NCBI RefSeq assembly: GCF_023016045.1
Contig: NZ_JALKAP010000003.1
Span: forward strand, 1-64,000
From: Marinobacter sp. S6332
GTDB taxonomy: Bacteria > Pseudomonadota > Gammaproteobacteria > Pseudomonadales > Oleiphilaceae
Direction: 5' to 3'
Length of the DNA stretch: 64,000 bases
The notes under the pieces are model-generated. The model saw nothing but the letters and a program-made list of their open reading frames with translations, ran no database searches and had not been told where the DNA came from. Within the stretch, counting starts at the first letter, position 1; each line of letters begins with the position of its first letter. The translations under genes were made by a program, and so were the position numbers. Shown here one piece after another: positions 45,542 to 54,833 of this stretch.

Positions 45542-46812
45542 TGGCTGCTAACAACTACAGACATGCGCTTTTTTGCGCCATTGTCACGCTGATTATTTCG
45601 TTCCCTATCCTTGGTTTCAACTTGGAAGCCAAGGGCGTCAATATCGAGCTCACCGGAGCCAAAACCTCAACGATCGTTGCCGTTATTCTGGCGGCTGTGG
45701 CGGTCTTTGTATTTCAGGCCTACCGTGACTCGTTCATGGGCCTATTGGGCAAACTGCCAAAGCTCAATCCTTTGGCCGGAAGAGAGCCCATGGAGCAGTC
45801 CAAGCGAGTTAAGCTCGAATCCTGGGTACTCACCGGTATTGTGGTTCTGGCCCTGTTCTGGCCCTTTGTTGTGTCGCGGGGCTCAGTGGACCTGGCTACT
45901 TTGGTTCTGATTTACATCATGCTCGCGCTCGGCCTCAACGTCGTTGTCGGCCTCGCTGGCTTGCTCGATCTAGGCTATGTCGCCTTCTATGCAGTGGGTG
46001 CGTACACCTTCGCTTTGCTGTCCCAATACACCGGCATTTCGTTCTGGATGGCATTGCCCATCGGTGCGTTACTGGCAGGGCTAACCGGCATGATTCTGGG
46101 CTTCCCGGTTTTGCGCCTCAGGGGGGACTATCTAGCAATTGTTACGCTGGGCTTTGGCGAGATTATCCGCATCCTGCTCAACAATTGGACAACCCTTACC
46201 GGCGGGCCCAACGGCATCGGTGGCATTCCAGAGCCGACGTTGTTTGGCATGGAGTTTGGCCGGCGTATCAAGGAAGAAGGCAACACTTCCTTCCACGAAA
46301 CCTTTGGTATTGCTTACAGTGGTGAACATAAAGTTATCTTTTTGTACCTGATCGCTTTGGTGCTCGCCGTTATCACTGCATTGATCATCCGTCGCTTCAT
46401 GCGCATGCCCGTAGGCCGTGCCTGGGAAGCCCTGCGCGAAGATGAAATCGCAGCTCGCTCTCTCGGCCTCAGCCGCACTGCCGTCAAGCTCTCTGCGTTC
46501 ACCATCGGCGCATTCTTTGCTGGCTTTGCGGGTACTGTGTTTGCTTCCAAACAAGGCTTTATCAGCCCGGAATCCTTTGTGTTCCTAGAGTCTGCCATCA
46601 TTCTGGCAATTGTCGTTCTAGGGGGCATGGGCTCGCAACTTGGCGTCATATTGGCTGCTATTGCGGTCACCATTTTGCCAGAGCTGGCGCGGGAGTTTTC
46701 CGAATACCGCATGCTGATCTTCGGCGCTGCCATGGTTCTGATGATGGTTTGGCGACCACAGGGTCTGCTACCCATGCGTCGTATCCACATCACACTGAAT
46801 AAGCAGGGGTGA
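45541..46812 (+). CDS. livM: Branched-chain amino acid ABC transporter permease LivM
   Basis: This 423-residue permease has an extra N-terminal membrane/periplasmic extension of about 100 residues, as in LivM/BraE. The conserved core begins [20 protein letters not shown] near residue 123, followed by [17 protein letters not shown] and the ATPase-contact loop [19 protein letters not shown] near residue 292. It forms the channel with LivH. Confidence 0.94.
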   Translation: MAANNYRHALFCAIVTLIISFPILGFNLEAKGVNIELTGAKTSTIVAVILAAVAVFVFQAYRDSFMGLLGKLPKLNPLAGREPMEQSKRVKLESWVLTGIVVLALFWPFVVSRGSVDLATLVLIYIMLALGLNVVVGLAGLLDLGYVAFYAVGAYTFALLSQYTGISFWMALPIGALLAGLTGMILGFPVLRLRGDYLAIVTLGFGEIIRILLNNWTTLTGGPNGIGGIPEPTLFGMEFGRRIKEEGNTSFHETFGIAYSGEHKVIFLYLIALVLAVITALIIRRFMRMPVGRAWEALREDEIAARSLGLSRTAVKLSAFTIGAFFAGFAGTVFASKQGFISPESFVFLESAIILAIVVLGGMGSQLGVILAAIAVTILPELAREFSEYRMLIFGAAMVLMMVWRPQGLLPMRRIHITLNKQG

Positions 46813-46818
46813 CAGACA

Positions 46819-47574
46819 ATGCTTGAAGTAAAAAATCTGTCCATGCGCTTTGGTGGTCTGTTGGCGGTAGACGGCGTTTCTCTGGACGTTCAAGAACGGG
46901 AAATCGTTTCCATTATCGGGCCCAACGGCGCAGGAAAAACCACTGTATTCAACTGCATGAGTGGTTTTTACAAGCCTTCCGGCGGCAAGATCATTTTTGA
47001 AGGCAAGGAAGTTCAGGGTATACCGGATTACAAAATTTCCCGGCTGGGCATGGTGAGAACCTTCCAACACGTTCGTTTGTTCACTCAGATGACCGTTGTG
47101 GAAAACCTACTTGTTGCCCAACACCGCCACCTCAACACCAATATGCTTGCAGGTCTTTTTGGCACCCCCAACTACAAGGAGCGGGAGCAAAGTGCCTTGG
47201 ACCGCGCTGCCTATTGGCTTGAGCGCGTCGGTCTTCTGGACCTCTCCAATCGGGATGCAGGCAACTTAGCCTACGGCCAGCAACGGCGGCTTGAAATAGC
47301 ACGCTGCATGGTGACCGAGCCTAAGCTACTGATGCTTGACGAGCCTGCGGCGGGTCTCAACCCAGCGGAAACCAAAGAACTCAATCAGCTTATTGTGAGC
47401 CTGAAAGAGGACTACAACGTTTCCGTGGTGCTAATTGAGCACGACATGAGTCTAGTAATGGATATTTCAGACCGAATAAATGTGATCAACCAGGGCCGCC
47501 CTTTGGCCAGTGGCACACCGGAAGAAATTCGCCATAACGACGATGTGATCAAAGCCTATCTGGGCGAGGCCTAA
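46819..47574 (+). CDS. livG: Branched-chain amino acid ABC transporter ATPase LivG
   Basis: This 251-residue protein has Walker A GPNGAGKTT (near residue 34), the signature region LAYGQQRRLEIARCM (LSGGQ is replaced by AYGQQ, as usual for LivG), Walker B LLMLDEPAAGLNPAE, and switch His in VLIEHDMSLVM. It begins 6 nt after livM and is followed after 2 nt by livF. Confidence 0.95.
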   Translation: MLEVKNLSMRFGGLLAVDGVSLDVQEREIVSIIGPNGAGKTTVFNCMSGFYKPSGGKIIFEGKEVQGIPDYKISRLGMVRTFQHVRLFTQMTVVENLLVAQHRHLNTNMLAGLFGTPNYKEREQSALDRAAYWLERVGLLDLSNRDAGNLAYGQQRRLEIARCMVTEPKLLMLDEPAAGLNPAETKELNQLIVSLKEDYNVSVVLIEHDMSLVMDISDRINVINQGRPLASGTPEEIRHNDDVIKAYLGEA

Positions 47575-47576
47575 AC

Positions 47577-48284
47577 ATGAGCATGCTTGTACTAGAAGAC
47601 GTCCACACCCATTACGGCAAGATTGAGGCCCTGCATGGAGTCTCTGTTGAGGTAAACAAAGGCGAAATAGTCTCGCTGATCGGGGCCAACGGCGCTGGCA
47701 AAACTACCCTGCTAATGACTGTATGCGGAATGCCTCAGGCCAGCTCGGGCCGTATCTTTCTGGAGGGTCGGGACATCACCAATGAGCCCACAGCGCAGAT
47801 CATGCGCTCAGGGTTGGCGATAGTGCCTGAAGGTCGGCGCATATTCTCTGGCCTAACGGTGGAAGAAAACCTGCACATGGGGGGGTTCTTCAATAACAAA
47901 ACCGAGATCCGCAAAAGCCAAGCCCACGTTTACGAGCTGTTCCCGCGCCTAAAAGAGCGTGAGCACCAACGTGCTGGCACCATGTCTGGTGGCGAACAAC
48001 AGATGCTGGCGATAGGCCGGGCACTGATGAGCCGCCCCAACATGATCATCCTGGACGAACCGTCACTTGGGCTGGCACCGCTAATCATCAAGCAAATTTT
48101 TGAGATTATCGGACAGCTACGGGAAGAAGGCATCACCGTGTTTCTGGTGGAGCAGAACGCTCATCAGGCACTACACCTTGCTGATCGCGGCTATGTGTTG
48201 GAAACCGGCAAAATACGCTTGCACGACACTGGAAAAAACTTGCTCGCCAATCCAGATGTGCAAAACGCTTATTTGGGAGGCTAA
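47577..48284 (+). CDS. livF: Branched-chain amino acid ABC transporter ATPase LivF
   Basis: This 235-residue second ATPase has Walker A GANGAGKTT, signature MSGGEQQMLAIGRAL, Walker B MIILDEPSLGLAP, and FLVEQNAHQAL in place of the usual switch His motif, as is normal for LivF. The ATG at 47577 and one two codons later (47583) are both possible. It closes the operon and is followed by a terminator 20 nt downstream. Confidence 0.95.
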   Translation: MSMLVLEDVHTHYGKIEALHGVSVEVNKGEIVSLIGANGAGKTTLLMTVCGMPQASSGRIFLEGRDITNEPTAQIMRSGLAIVPEGRRIFSGLTVEENLHMGGFFNNKTEIRKSQAHVYELFPRLKEREHQRAGTMSGGEQQMLAIGRALMSRPNMIILDEPSLGLAPLIIKQIFEIIGQLREEGITVFLVEQNAHQALHLADRGYVLETGKIRLHDTGKNLLANPDVQNAYLGG

Positions 48285-48304
48285 CCCCACGTTCGTTTAA
48301 CCTG

Positions 48305-48330
48305 AAAACCGGAGCATGCTCCGGTTTTTT
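48305..48330 (+). terminator. Rho-independent terminator of the liv operon
   Basis: The near-complete palindrome AAAACCGGAGC/GCTCCGGTTTT has a minimal AT centre and ends in six T residues. It lies about 20 nt after the livF stop. Confidence 0.9.
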
Positions 48331-48552
48331 CGTATCACAGCCTTACATGAATATCATCAAAAAAAGAAATAGTCTGGCGAAATCAAATAGTCACAGAAGT
48401 ATAGACTTGCCGTAATCAAATCTGCACTATACTCAAGGCAACGGTCTTTATGCTTGTCTCCACAGGAGCCCGTCAGGGCCGTTCCCCACAATCAGCATCA
48501 GGGCTGGTTATGTGGATTTTGCGACGACTGTAAATATACAAAGGAGTGGATA

Positions 48553-49017
48553 ATGAAAAAACTGATCGCAGGTGCAATTCTTCTGGGTGCTTCTTCCATG
48601 GCTTTTGCTCAGCCGGGCTGCGGTGTTGGCTCGATGATTTGGAAAGGACAATCAGGTATTGCCCCCCACGTATTGGCAGCAACAACTAACGGTACGCTCG
48701 GCAACCAAACATTCGGTATGACCACCGGCACACTTGGCTGCCAGACTAATGAGTCTGTTCAGTCAATGGCCATGTACATGGACAGCAACATCGATAAAGT
48801 AGCTCGTGATATGTCTCGCGGCACTGGTGAAAATCTGGAGACCCTAGCGGTTCTTCTAGGCGTTGATGCAGCAGACCGCGGCGACTTCCGCCAGCTTCTG
48901 CAGGACAACTTCGCTGCAATCTTCCCAAGCTCCGACACCTCTTCTGGTGAAGCAGTAGACGCAATTGTTGCTCTGCTGGAAAAGAATGAGTCGCTAAGCA
49001 AATACGTAGCGGCCTAA
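48553..49017 (+). CDS. DUF3015 family periplasmic protein
   Basis: This 154-residue protein has a signal peptide (residues 1-19, ending AFA) and the family start QPGCGVGSMIWKGQSG. A second Cys follows at TLGCQTNES near residue 59, so one disulfide is likely. DUF3015 proteins occur in marine gammaproteobacteria; function is unknown. The ATG at 48553 has AAGGAG 6 nt upstream, which rules against a longer frame from 48454. The next gene encodes a DUF4105 protein, and the pair often occurs together in related genomes according to general experience, not a search. Confidence 0.88.
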   Translation: MKKLIAGAILLGASSMAFAQPGCGVGSMIWKGQSGIAPHVLAATTNGTLGNQTFGMTTGTLGCQTNESVQSMAMYMDSNIDKVARDMSRGTGENLETLAVLLGVDAADRGDFRQLLQDNFAAIFPSSDTSSGEAVDAIVALLEKNESLSKYVAA

Positions 49018-49033
49018 TAGCTCTACAGCAGGG

Positions 49034-50968
49034 ATGCACCGAGCGCCAAGGATGGCGCGCTTTCCTCGTTTAACCATTCCCGACCGGAACTCGCATTTAC
49101 CCATGGGCAACACGCTTCGCATTGGGCCAATGATGCTTTGGCTCATCATCAGTTTACCTCTGCAGGCACAAACTCAAGCCATGGACGAGCCACTTCATCT
49201 GGACCCGGCCTGGCTTACGCTTATTCACTATCAGCCTGACAAGTTCGGGGACGGCCACACCAGCCAAGCCGACGATTCAGAGTTTTTTTTGAGTGAGAAT
49301 GGCAAAACTTCCCCAAAGGCAGAACTTGAAGCGACGCTGAAGGCCATACAACAGCCCGGCGGTGGCGCAGACCACGCCCGTTGTCGCTTTCCTGCACGGG
49401 ATCTTTTGCTTCGTGAACGCCTTGATTTACCAGCAGAAGCTATTAAATGCCCGGATTATCAAGAATGGAAGAACACGCTAAACACAGAAAGCGTTACTCT
49501 AGTATTTGCTGCTTCTTACCTAAACAGCCCCTCATCAATGTTCGGGCATACCTTCCTTAGGCTGGACCCGCCACAGGAAGACGAGAAAACCAACTTACTG
49601 CTCGCGAGTACGATTTCCTATGCAGCAGATGCAGCCGCCCATGATAGCGAAATAATGTTCGCCTACCGCGGCATCTTTGGCGGCTATCCTGGCATCACAA
49701 CGGTGCAGCCTTATTACGAAAAAATCCGCCTCTATTCCGACATCGAGCATCGAGATCTTTGGGAATACAAACTGAACCTGAACCAGCAAGAGGTCGACTT
49801 TATGCTGGCTCACGCTTGGGAAATCCGGGAGCGCAATTTTGATTACTATTTTTTTGACGAAAACTGCGCCTACCGCCTGCTGGCACTCATCGACATTGCC
49901 CGCCCTGGCACCGATCTACTGGGCGAAGTCAGCACTCATGCCATACCGTCGGATACCGTACGCTGGGTAATCGACAAAAATCTTGTTGCTGACGTGCACT
50001 ATCGCCCTTCGGCAGCAACGAATGTAGCCCATAGCCTATCTGCGCTACCAACACCCAATCAAACCCTGGCTGCCGCCATCGCAAATGGCTACGTGGCGCC
50101 AAACAGCAACGAGGTGCTTGCTTTACCTTCACAGGAAAGAGCCCACTTGCTTGATGCCACATACGATTACGTGCGCTACAAGAGCGAGGCAGACAATTGG
50201 CCAAGAGAATTCGCTGCACCACTCTCCCACAGCCTGTTGCGTGAACGCAGCAAAATCGACGGTGTAGACCCACTAGAACAACCGCCGGAACCGGAGGTTA
50301 GAGATGATCAGGGTCATGATACATTCCGTATAAGCTTAAGTGCTGGGCAACTTGCTCATCGCGAGTTTACCCAGCTCACCTTCCGACCGGCTTATCACGA
50401 CATTCTCGACCCACCCGCTGGGTATCGAAGCGGCGCCCAATTGCAATTTTTGCGTATGGATGCGCGCTATTACACCGACAACGACGAACTACAACTCGAA
50501 CAACTCATCGGCGTAGAGATTCGCTCCCTAAGCCCCCGAAACGCATTTTTCTCACCGCTCTCATGGCAAGTTAGCTTTGGCGGTCGACGCACCGATACCG
50601 GCTATAAACGGGTTCTTACGCCCTACTTGGAAGGCGGAACCGGCGGAAGCTGGAGTTTAGGTAAGCAAACACAAGCCTTCGCCATTGCCACTGCCGACTT
50701 GGAAATCGACGACGACCTACGTCGCGGCTACGACGCCGCCCCTGGGGCAGACATCGGTTTACTCCACCAAAACGATTACTTCAGCCTGACCGCTGGGGCT
50801 AAAACCAAAGCCTGGATCGTCAGCAGCCAACATCGGCAGGATCAGGTGTACGCCAAAGGCAACTGGCACATCGGCCGGGAATTCAGCCTATTCGCCGAAT
50901 TTACCCGCGAAGAACACTACGACAGGTACCAGAGCACATGGCAAGCCGGACTCCACGCGTACTTCTAA
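49034..50968 (+). CDS. DUF4105 domain membrane-associated protein
   Basis: This is a protein of up to 644 residues containing DUF4105, thought to be a NlpC/P60-like or lipoprotein-associated envelope domain. The core reads ASYLNSPSSMFGHTFLRLDP (near residue 155-174), with YYFFDENCAYRLLALID near residue 272. A conserved Ser/His/Cys set is visible. The C-terminal 200 residues alternate short strands and could form a beta-barrel. The start is uncertain: the frame opens at 49034, but an ATG at 49103 places a clean signal peptide (MMLWLIISLPLQAQ) near the N-terminus. It lies 16 nt after the DUF3015 gene and its end overlaps the next gene by 31 nt. Confidence 0.82.
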   Translation: MHRAPRMARFPRLTIPDRNSHLPMGNTLRIGPMMLWLIISLPLQAQTQAMDEPLHLDPAWLTLIHYQPDKFGDGHTSQADDSEFFLSENGKTSPKAELEATLKAIQQPGGGADHARCRFPARDLLLRERLDLPAEAIKCPDYQEWKNTLNTESVTLVFAASYLNSPSSMFGHTFLRLDPPQEDEKTNLLLASTISYAADAAAHDSEIMFAYRGIFGGYPGITTVQPYYEKIRLYSDIEHRDLWEYKLNLNQQEVDFMLAHAWEIRERNFDYYFFDENCAYRLLALIDIARPGTDLLGEVSTHAIPSDTVRWVIDKNLVADVHYRPSAATNVAHSLSALPTPNQTLAAAIANGYVAPNSNEVLALPSQERAHLLDATYDYVRYKSEADNWPREFAAPLSHSLLRERSKIDGVDPLEQPPEPEVRDDQGHDTFRISLSAGQLAHREFTQLTFRPAYHDILDPPAGYRSGAQLQFLRMDARYYTDNDELQLEQLIGVEIRSLSPRNAFFSPLSWQVSFGGRRTDTGYKRVLTPYLEGGTGGSWSLGKQTQAFAIATADLEIDDDLRRGYDAAPGADIGLLHQNDYFSLTAGAKTKAWIVSSQHRQDQVYAKGNWHIGREFSLFAEFTREEHYDRYQSTWQAGLHAYF

Positions 50969-51816
50969 AATCAAACCGTATAAAAACACCCTTACTGGCC
51001 CTGCTACTCTCAGCCGCAGCACTAATGCAAAGCGGCTGCAGCAGCCTGTTCTTCTTTCCGGACAGGAACACCTACATAACCCCCGATCGCCTCAACCTAA
51101 CCTATGAAAACATCTTCCTGAAAACCGCAGATGAAGAAATCCTCCACGGCTGGTGGCTGCCCGCCCGAGGCCAACCCAAAGGCACGGTTTACTTTCTACA
51201 TGGAAATGCCCAGAACATCAGCAGCCACCTCCTCAACATCGCCTGGCTGCCCGCAGAGGGCTACAACGTCTTCACTATCGACTACCGGGGCTACGGCAAG
51301 TCCACCGGCGCACCCGACATAGAAGGCGCCCTCCACGACTCCGAAATCGGCCTACGCTGGCTCGCAACCAGATCCGACACCCATAACATACCAACCTTTC
51401 TTCTCGGCCAAAGCCTAGGCGGCGCCCTTGGCCTCACCCTAGCCAGCGAATGGGTACAACGCAACGAAACCCCGGAACTCACCGGCATCATCCTCGACGG
51501 CACCTTCTCCGGCTTTCGTGGCATAGCCAGAGAAAAACTCTCCAACTTCTGGCTAACTTGGCCGTTTCAGATACCCCTCAGCTGGACCATCCCGAACGAA
51601 TACGAAGGCGTAGACCAGATAGCCAACGTCAGCCCCGTACCAGTTATGATCATCCACAGCGTTCGCGACGGCATCATCCCCTTCCACCACGGCCAAGACC
51701 TCTACGAAGCCGCGGATGAACCAAAGCAATTCCTGCAGACAGACACAGGCCACGCAGCGACGTTCATCATCCCGGCTTATAAAAATGCGGTACTGGAATT
51801 TTTGGAAGGGAGCTGA
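50938..51816 (+). CDS. Alpha/beta hydrolase lipoprotein (BEM46-like)
   Basis: This 292-residue serine hydrolase is predicted to be anchored as a lipoprotein (lipobox MQSGC ending at Cys34). The oxyanion segment is VYFLHGNAQNISSH near residue 82. The nucleophile elbow GQSLGG (Ser near 157), the acid in HSVRDGIIPF near 239 and the His in DTGHAATF near 272 complete the triad. Close relatives are uncharacterised. The start at 50938 lies inside the end of the DUF4105 gene, so the two are translationally linked. Repeat copy C follows 72 nt after the stop. Confidence 0.9.
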   Translation: MASRTPRVLLKSNRIKTPLLALLLSAAALMQSGCSSLFFFPDRNTYITPDRLNLTYENIFLKTADEEILHGWWLPARGQPKGTVYFLHGNAQNISSHLLNIAWLPAEGYNVFTIDYRGYGKSTGAPDIEGALHDSEIGLRWLATRSDTHNIPTFLLGQSLGGALGLTLASEWVQRNETPELTGIILDGTFSGFRGIAREKLSNFWLTWPFQIPLSWTIPNEYEGVDQIANVSPVPVMIIHSVRDGIIPFHHGQDLYEAADEPKQFLQTDTGHAATFIIPAYKNAVLEFLEGS

Positions 51817-51887
51817 AATGCTCACTGACATGTTTCGATATCACTTCTGGCACTTTTTCTTGCAAACCACTGAGATGTAGGAGCATT

Positions 51888-51987
51888 CGTCGGGCAAGGC
51901 TTTTCAAAACTGTAGAGGGCCAAGGATGGCCCGAAACAAGCGCACATGGATGTGCTCGTAGCGTGTTTTGAAAAGCCTTGCCCGACG
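51888..51987 (+). repeat. Structured intergenic repeat, copy C (twin A-N-GGA hairpins)
   Basis: Arms 51888-51910 and 51965-51987 pair perfectly over 23 bp. The 54-nt core (51911-51964) reads TGTAGA, hairpin 1 GGGCC-AAGGAT-GGCCC, linker GAAACAAGC, hairpin 2 GCAC-ATGGAT-GTGC, then TCGTAGCGT. The arm sequence differs from copy B at many positions, yet both arms change together. It lies between convergent genes, on the same strand as the hydrolase gene that precedes it, so it could be in that gene's 3' untranslated region. Confidence 0.88.
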
Positions 51988-52013
51988 AGTACCAGCACCA
52001 AAGCCAGAAACGA

Positions 52014-52048
52014 AAAAACCCGCCAATCCAGAAGAAAGGCGGGTTTTT
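52014..52048. terminator. Bidirectional terminator after pnp
   Basis: AAAAACCCGCC (52014-52024) pairs with GGCGGGTTTTT (52038-52048) over 11 bp with a 13-nt loop; T runs occur on both strands. It lies 16 nt beyond the pnp stop and also serves the opposing hydrolase gene and repeat copy C. Confidence 0.9.
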
Positions 52049-52063
52049 ACTAGCTGCTAACTA

Positions 52064-54184
52064 TTAATCAGAAAAGTCAGTCGGCTGCTCGCCTTCCTTA
52101 ACTTCCTTCATAGACAGCTTCACACGGCCACGATTGTCCACATCCAAAACCTTAACCAGAACTTCCTGACCTTCGCTCAACTCGTCAGTCACGTTCTCGA
52201 TCCGGCGATCAGAAATCTGGGAAATGTGCACCAGACCATCCTTGCCAGGCAGAATGTTAACAAAAGCACCAAAGTCCACAATGCGCTCAACGCGCCCCTT
52301 GTAGATAGCATTAACCTCGATCTCAGCAGTGATCTCCTTAACCCGGTTAACCGCCGCTTGGGCCGCTTCCTGATTATCTGCATAGATCTTAACGTTACCG
52401 TCGTCATCCAGATCAATAGAAGCGCCAGTCTCTTCACAGATAGAACGGATCATAGAACCGCCCTTGCCGATCACGTCACGGATTTTCTCAGGATTGATCT
52501 TGATCGCAGTAATGCTCGGAGCGCGCGGAGACAGCTCGGTGCGCGACTCAGAAATAACCTTGTTCATCTCAACCAGAATGTGCTGACGAGCACCGTGAGC
52601 CTGCTCAAGCGCAAGCTCCATGATTTCATCAGTAATACCCTGAATCTTGATGTCCATCTGCAGAGCAGTAATACCGTCTTTAGTACCAGCAACCTTGAAG
52701 TCCATGTCGCCCAGATGATCCTCGTCACCCAGAATGTCAGTCAAGATGGCAAACTTGTCGCCTTCCTTAACCAGACCCATGGCAATACCAGCTACTGGAG
52801 CCTTCAAGGGAACACCCGCATCCATCAGCGCCAGACTTGAACCACAAACAGACGCCATAGAGCTGGAGCCGTTAGATTCAGTAATCTCGGACACTGCACG
52901 AATAGCATACGGGAACTCTTCCATAGTCGGCATAACGGCCATTACACCGCGCTTAGCCAAACGACCATGGCCCACTTCACGACGACCCGGCGTACCAACA
53001 CGACCAGCCTCACCTACGGAGTACGGAGGGAAGTTGTAGTGGAACAGGAACGGATCCTTGCGCTCGCCTTCCAGTGCATCAATCGTCTGCACGTCGCGGG
53101 AGGTACCCAGTGTAGTGGTAACAATCGCCTGAGTTTCACCACGGGTAAACAGTGCAGAACCATGCACACTTGGCAGAATACCCACTTCGATCTCAATCGG
53201 ACGAACCGTTTTGTTATCACGGCCATCGATACGCGGCTTGCCTTCGATTACCTGCTGGCGAACAACGGTCTTTTCAACTTTGCCGAAGTACTTTTTAACA
53301 TCGTCTGCAGAAGGCTGACCTTCCTCTTCGCCTGCAAGCTTTTCAACGGCCGCAGTTTTGATTTCACCAAGGCGCTCATAACGAGCCATCTTGTCGTGAA
53401 TGCCATAGGCCTCACCAATGGCGCCAGCAAACTCCGCCTTGATCGCATCCAGCAACTCGGTGTTTTCAGCAGCTGGCTGCCAGTCCCAACGGGGCTTGCC
53501 ATGCTCGGCAGCAAACTCTTTGATAGCTGTTACAGCAGCCTGCATTTCCTGATGCGCGTACAGAACGCCACCGAGCATCTGATCTTCGCTCAGGCCTTTA
53601 GCTTCGGATTCAACCATCAGAACCGCGTCTTCGGTACCGGCGACCACCATATCTAACAAGGAGGTTTCCAGATCTTCAAAGCTCGGGTTAAGGAAGTAGC
53701 CTCTTTCGTTGGTGTAGCCAACCCGGCTCGCGCCGATTGGGCCAGCGAAAGGAATTCCGGAAATTGACAAAGCGGCTGAAGCAGCCAGCATAGCGGCGAT
53801 ATCCGGATCCTGCTGCTTGCTTGAAGACATAACCGTACAGATAACCTGCGTCTCGTTCATGTAGCCATTCGGGAAGAGCGGACGAATCGGACGGTCGATC
53901 AAACGGGATGTCAGGGTTTCTTTCTCGGAAGGACGACCTTCACGCTTGAAGAAACCGCCGGGGATTTTTCCCACGGCATAGGTTTTTTCGAAATAGTTAA
54001 CGGTCAGCGGGAAAAACGGCTGACCCGGCTTGGCTTCTTTGGCACCAACAACGGTGCCTAGAACCGAAATATCACCAATAGTGACAAGAACGGAACCCGT
54101 AGCCTGACGGGCAATACGACCCGTTTCCAGAGTGACGGTTTCGCCGCCCAGCTCAAATGATTTTTTACGCGGTTGCAGATCCAC
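52064..54184 (-). CDS. pnp: Polyribonucleotide nucleotidyltransferase (PNPase)
   Basis: This 706-residue phosphorolytic 3'-5' exoribonuclease is a subunit of the RNA degradosome. Two RNase PH domains (about 10-230 and 310-540) flank a helical domain. They are followed by KH ([15 protein letters not shown] near residue 560) and S1 ([16 protein letters not shown] near 645). I start it at GTG 54184 because GCAGGAG lies 6 nt upstream and the protein then begins like other PNPases; the frame stays open to 54238. A long hairpin in the leader (54244-54345) probably mediates RNase III-dependent autoregulation, as known for E. coli pnp. Confidence 0.95.
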   Translation of the reverse strand: MDLQPRKKSFELGGETVTLETGRIARQATGSVLVTIGDISVLGTVVGAKEAKPGQPFFPLTVNYFEKTYAVGKIPGGFFKREGRPSEKETLTSRLIDRPIRPLFPNGYMNETQVICTVMSSSKQQDPDIAAMLAASAALSISGIPFAGPIGASRVGYTNERGYFLNPSFEDLETSLLDMVVAGTEDAVLMVESEAKGLSEDQMLGGVLYAHQEMQAAVTAIKEFAAEHGKPRWDWQPAAENTELLDAIKAEFAGAIGEAYGIHDKMARYERLGEIKTAAVEKLAGEEEGQPSADDVKKYFGKVEKTVVRQQVIEGKPRIDGRDNKTVRPIEIEVGILPSVHGSALFTRGETQAIVTTTLGTSRDVQTIDALEGERKDPFLFHYNFPPYSVGEAGRVGTPGRREVGHGRLAKRGVMAVMPTMEEFPYAIRAVSEITESNGSSSMASVCGSSLALMDAGVPLKAPVAGIAMGLVKEGDKFAILTDILGDEDHLGDMDFKVAGTKDGITALQMDIKIQGITDEIMELALEQAHGARQHILVEMNKVISESRTELSPRAPSITAIKINPEKIRDVIGKGGSMIRSICEETGASIDLDDDGNVKIYADNQEAAQAAVNRVKEITAEIEVNAIYKGRVERIVDFGAFVNILPGKDGLVHISQISDRRIENVTDELSEGQEVLVKVLDVDNRGRVKLSMKEVKEGEQPTDFSD

Positions 54185-54243
54185 AACGAACTCCTGCGTT
54201 ATCTGTTCAGAATGATTGTAACGTGATTCTGAAGACACTCTGC

Positions 54244-54345
54244 CTGAAAGCTAACAGGCTGTTGTAAAACCCCGGCCAGATAATCGATACGCTGCTAATG
54301 CGTAACGCCCGGGCTTTCAACAACCTGCTATCAATTTCAGCTTTC
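54244..54345 (-). promoter_or_regulatory. Long leader hairpin between rpsO and pnp
   Basis: Left segment 54246-54275 (GAAAGCT, ACAGG, TGTTG, CCCCGG) is complementary in the same order to right segment 54308-54345 (CCGGG, CAACA, CCTG, AGCTTTC). This makes an interrupted stem of more than 20 pairs immediately upstream of pnp. In enterobacteria such a stem is cut by RNase III and then used by PNPase to destabilise its own mRNA. The same function is inferred here. Confidence 0.65.
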
Positions 54346-54485
54346 CAATACGACAGAAAAGCTCAGATTCACTAACGTATTCATGGTAGTTATGAAAAGC
54401 ACAACCGGCAGGCCCCGTAAGGAACCCACCGGCTGTTGGCTACAGCCGAAATAACCGGTGTAGCCCTCAGGTCGTAAGACCAGAT

Positions 54486-54755
54486 TTAGCGACGCAGACC
54501 CAGACGCTTGATCAGCTCTAGATAACGATCGCCATTCTTCTTACGAAGGTAGTCCAGCAGCTTACGACGCTGGTTTACCATCCGAATAAGACCACGGCGG
54601 GAATGGTGATCCTGCTTGTTGGCCTTGAAGTGATCCTGCAGCTTGTTGATGTTGGCACTCAGTAGTGCAACTTGCACTTCCGGGGAGCCGGTATCACCTT
54701 CAGCTTGCTGGTAGTCCTTAACGATCTGTGCTTTTTCATTGGCAGACAATGCCAT
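54486..54755 (-). CDS. rpsO: 30S ribosomal protein S15
   Basis: This 89-residue ribosomal protein has the standard length and sequence ([25 protein letters not shown] N-terminus; [22 protein letters not shown] near residue 45-66; C-terminus LIKRLGLRR). It binds 16S rRNA early in 30S assembly and in several bacteria represses its own translation. It lies upstream of pnp and downstream of truB, as in E. coli. Confidence 0.97.
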   Translation of the reverse strand: MALSANEKAQIVKDYQQAEGDTGSPEVQVALLSANINKLQDHFKANKQDHHSRRGLIRMVNQRRKLLDYLRKKNGDRYLELIKRLGLRR

Positions 54756-54833
54756 AACTCACCTCAATGTTTGCGATGCTGTCAAATCCGGCCGAACCGC
54801 GCATCTCTACAGCCCGGCTAGACAGCGGCTTGC

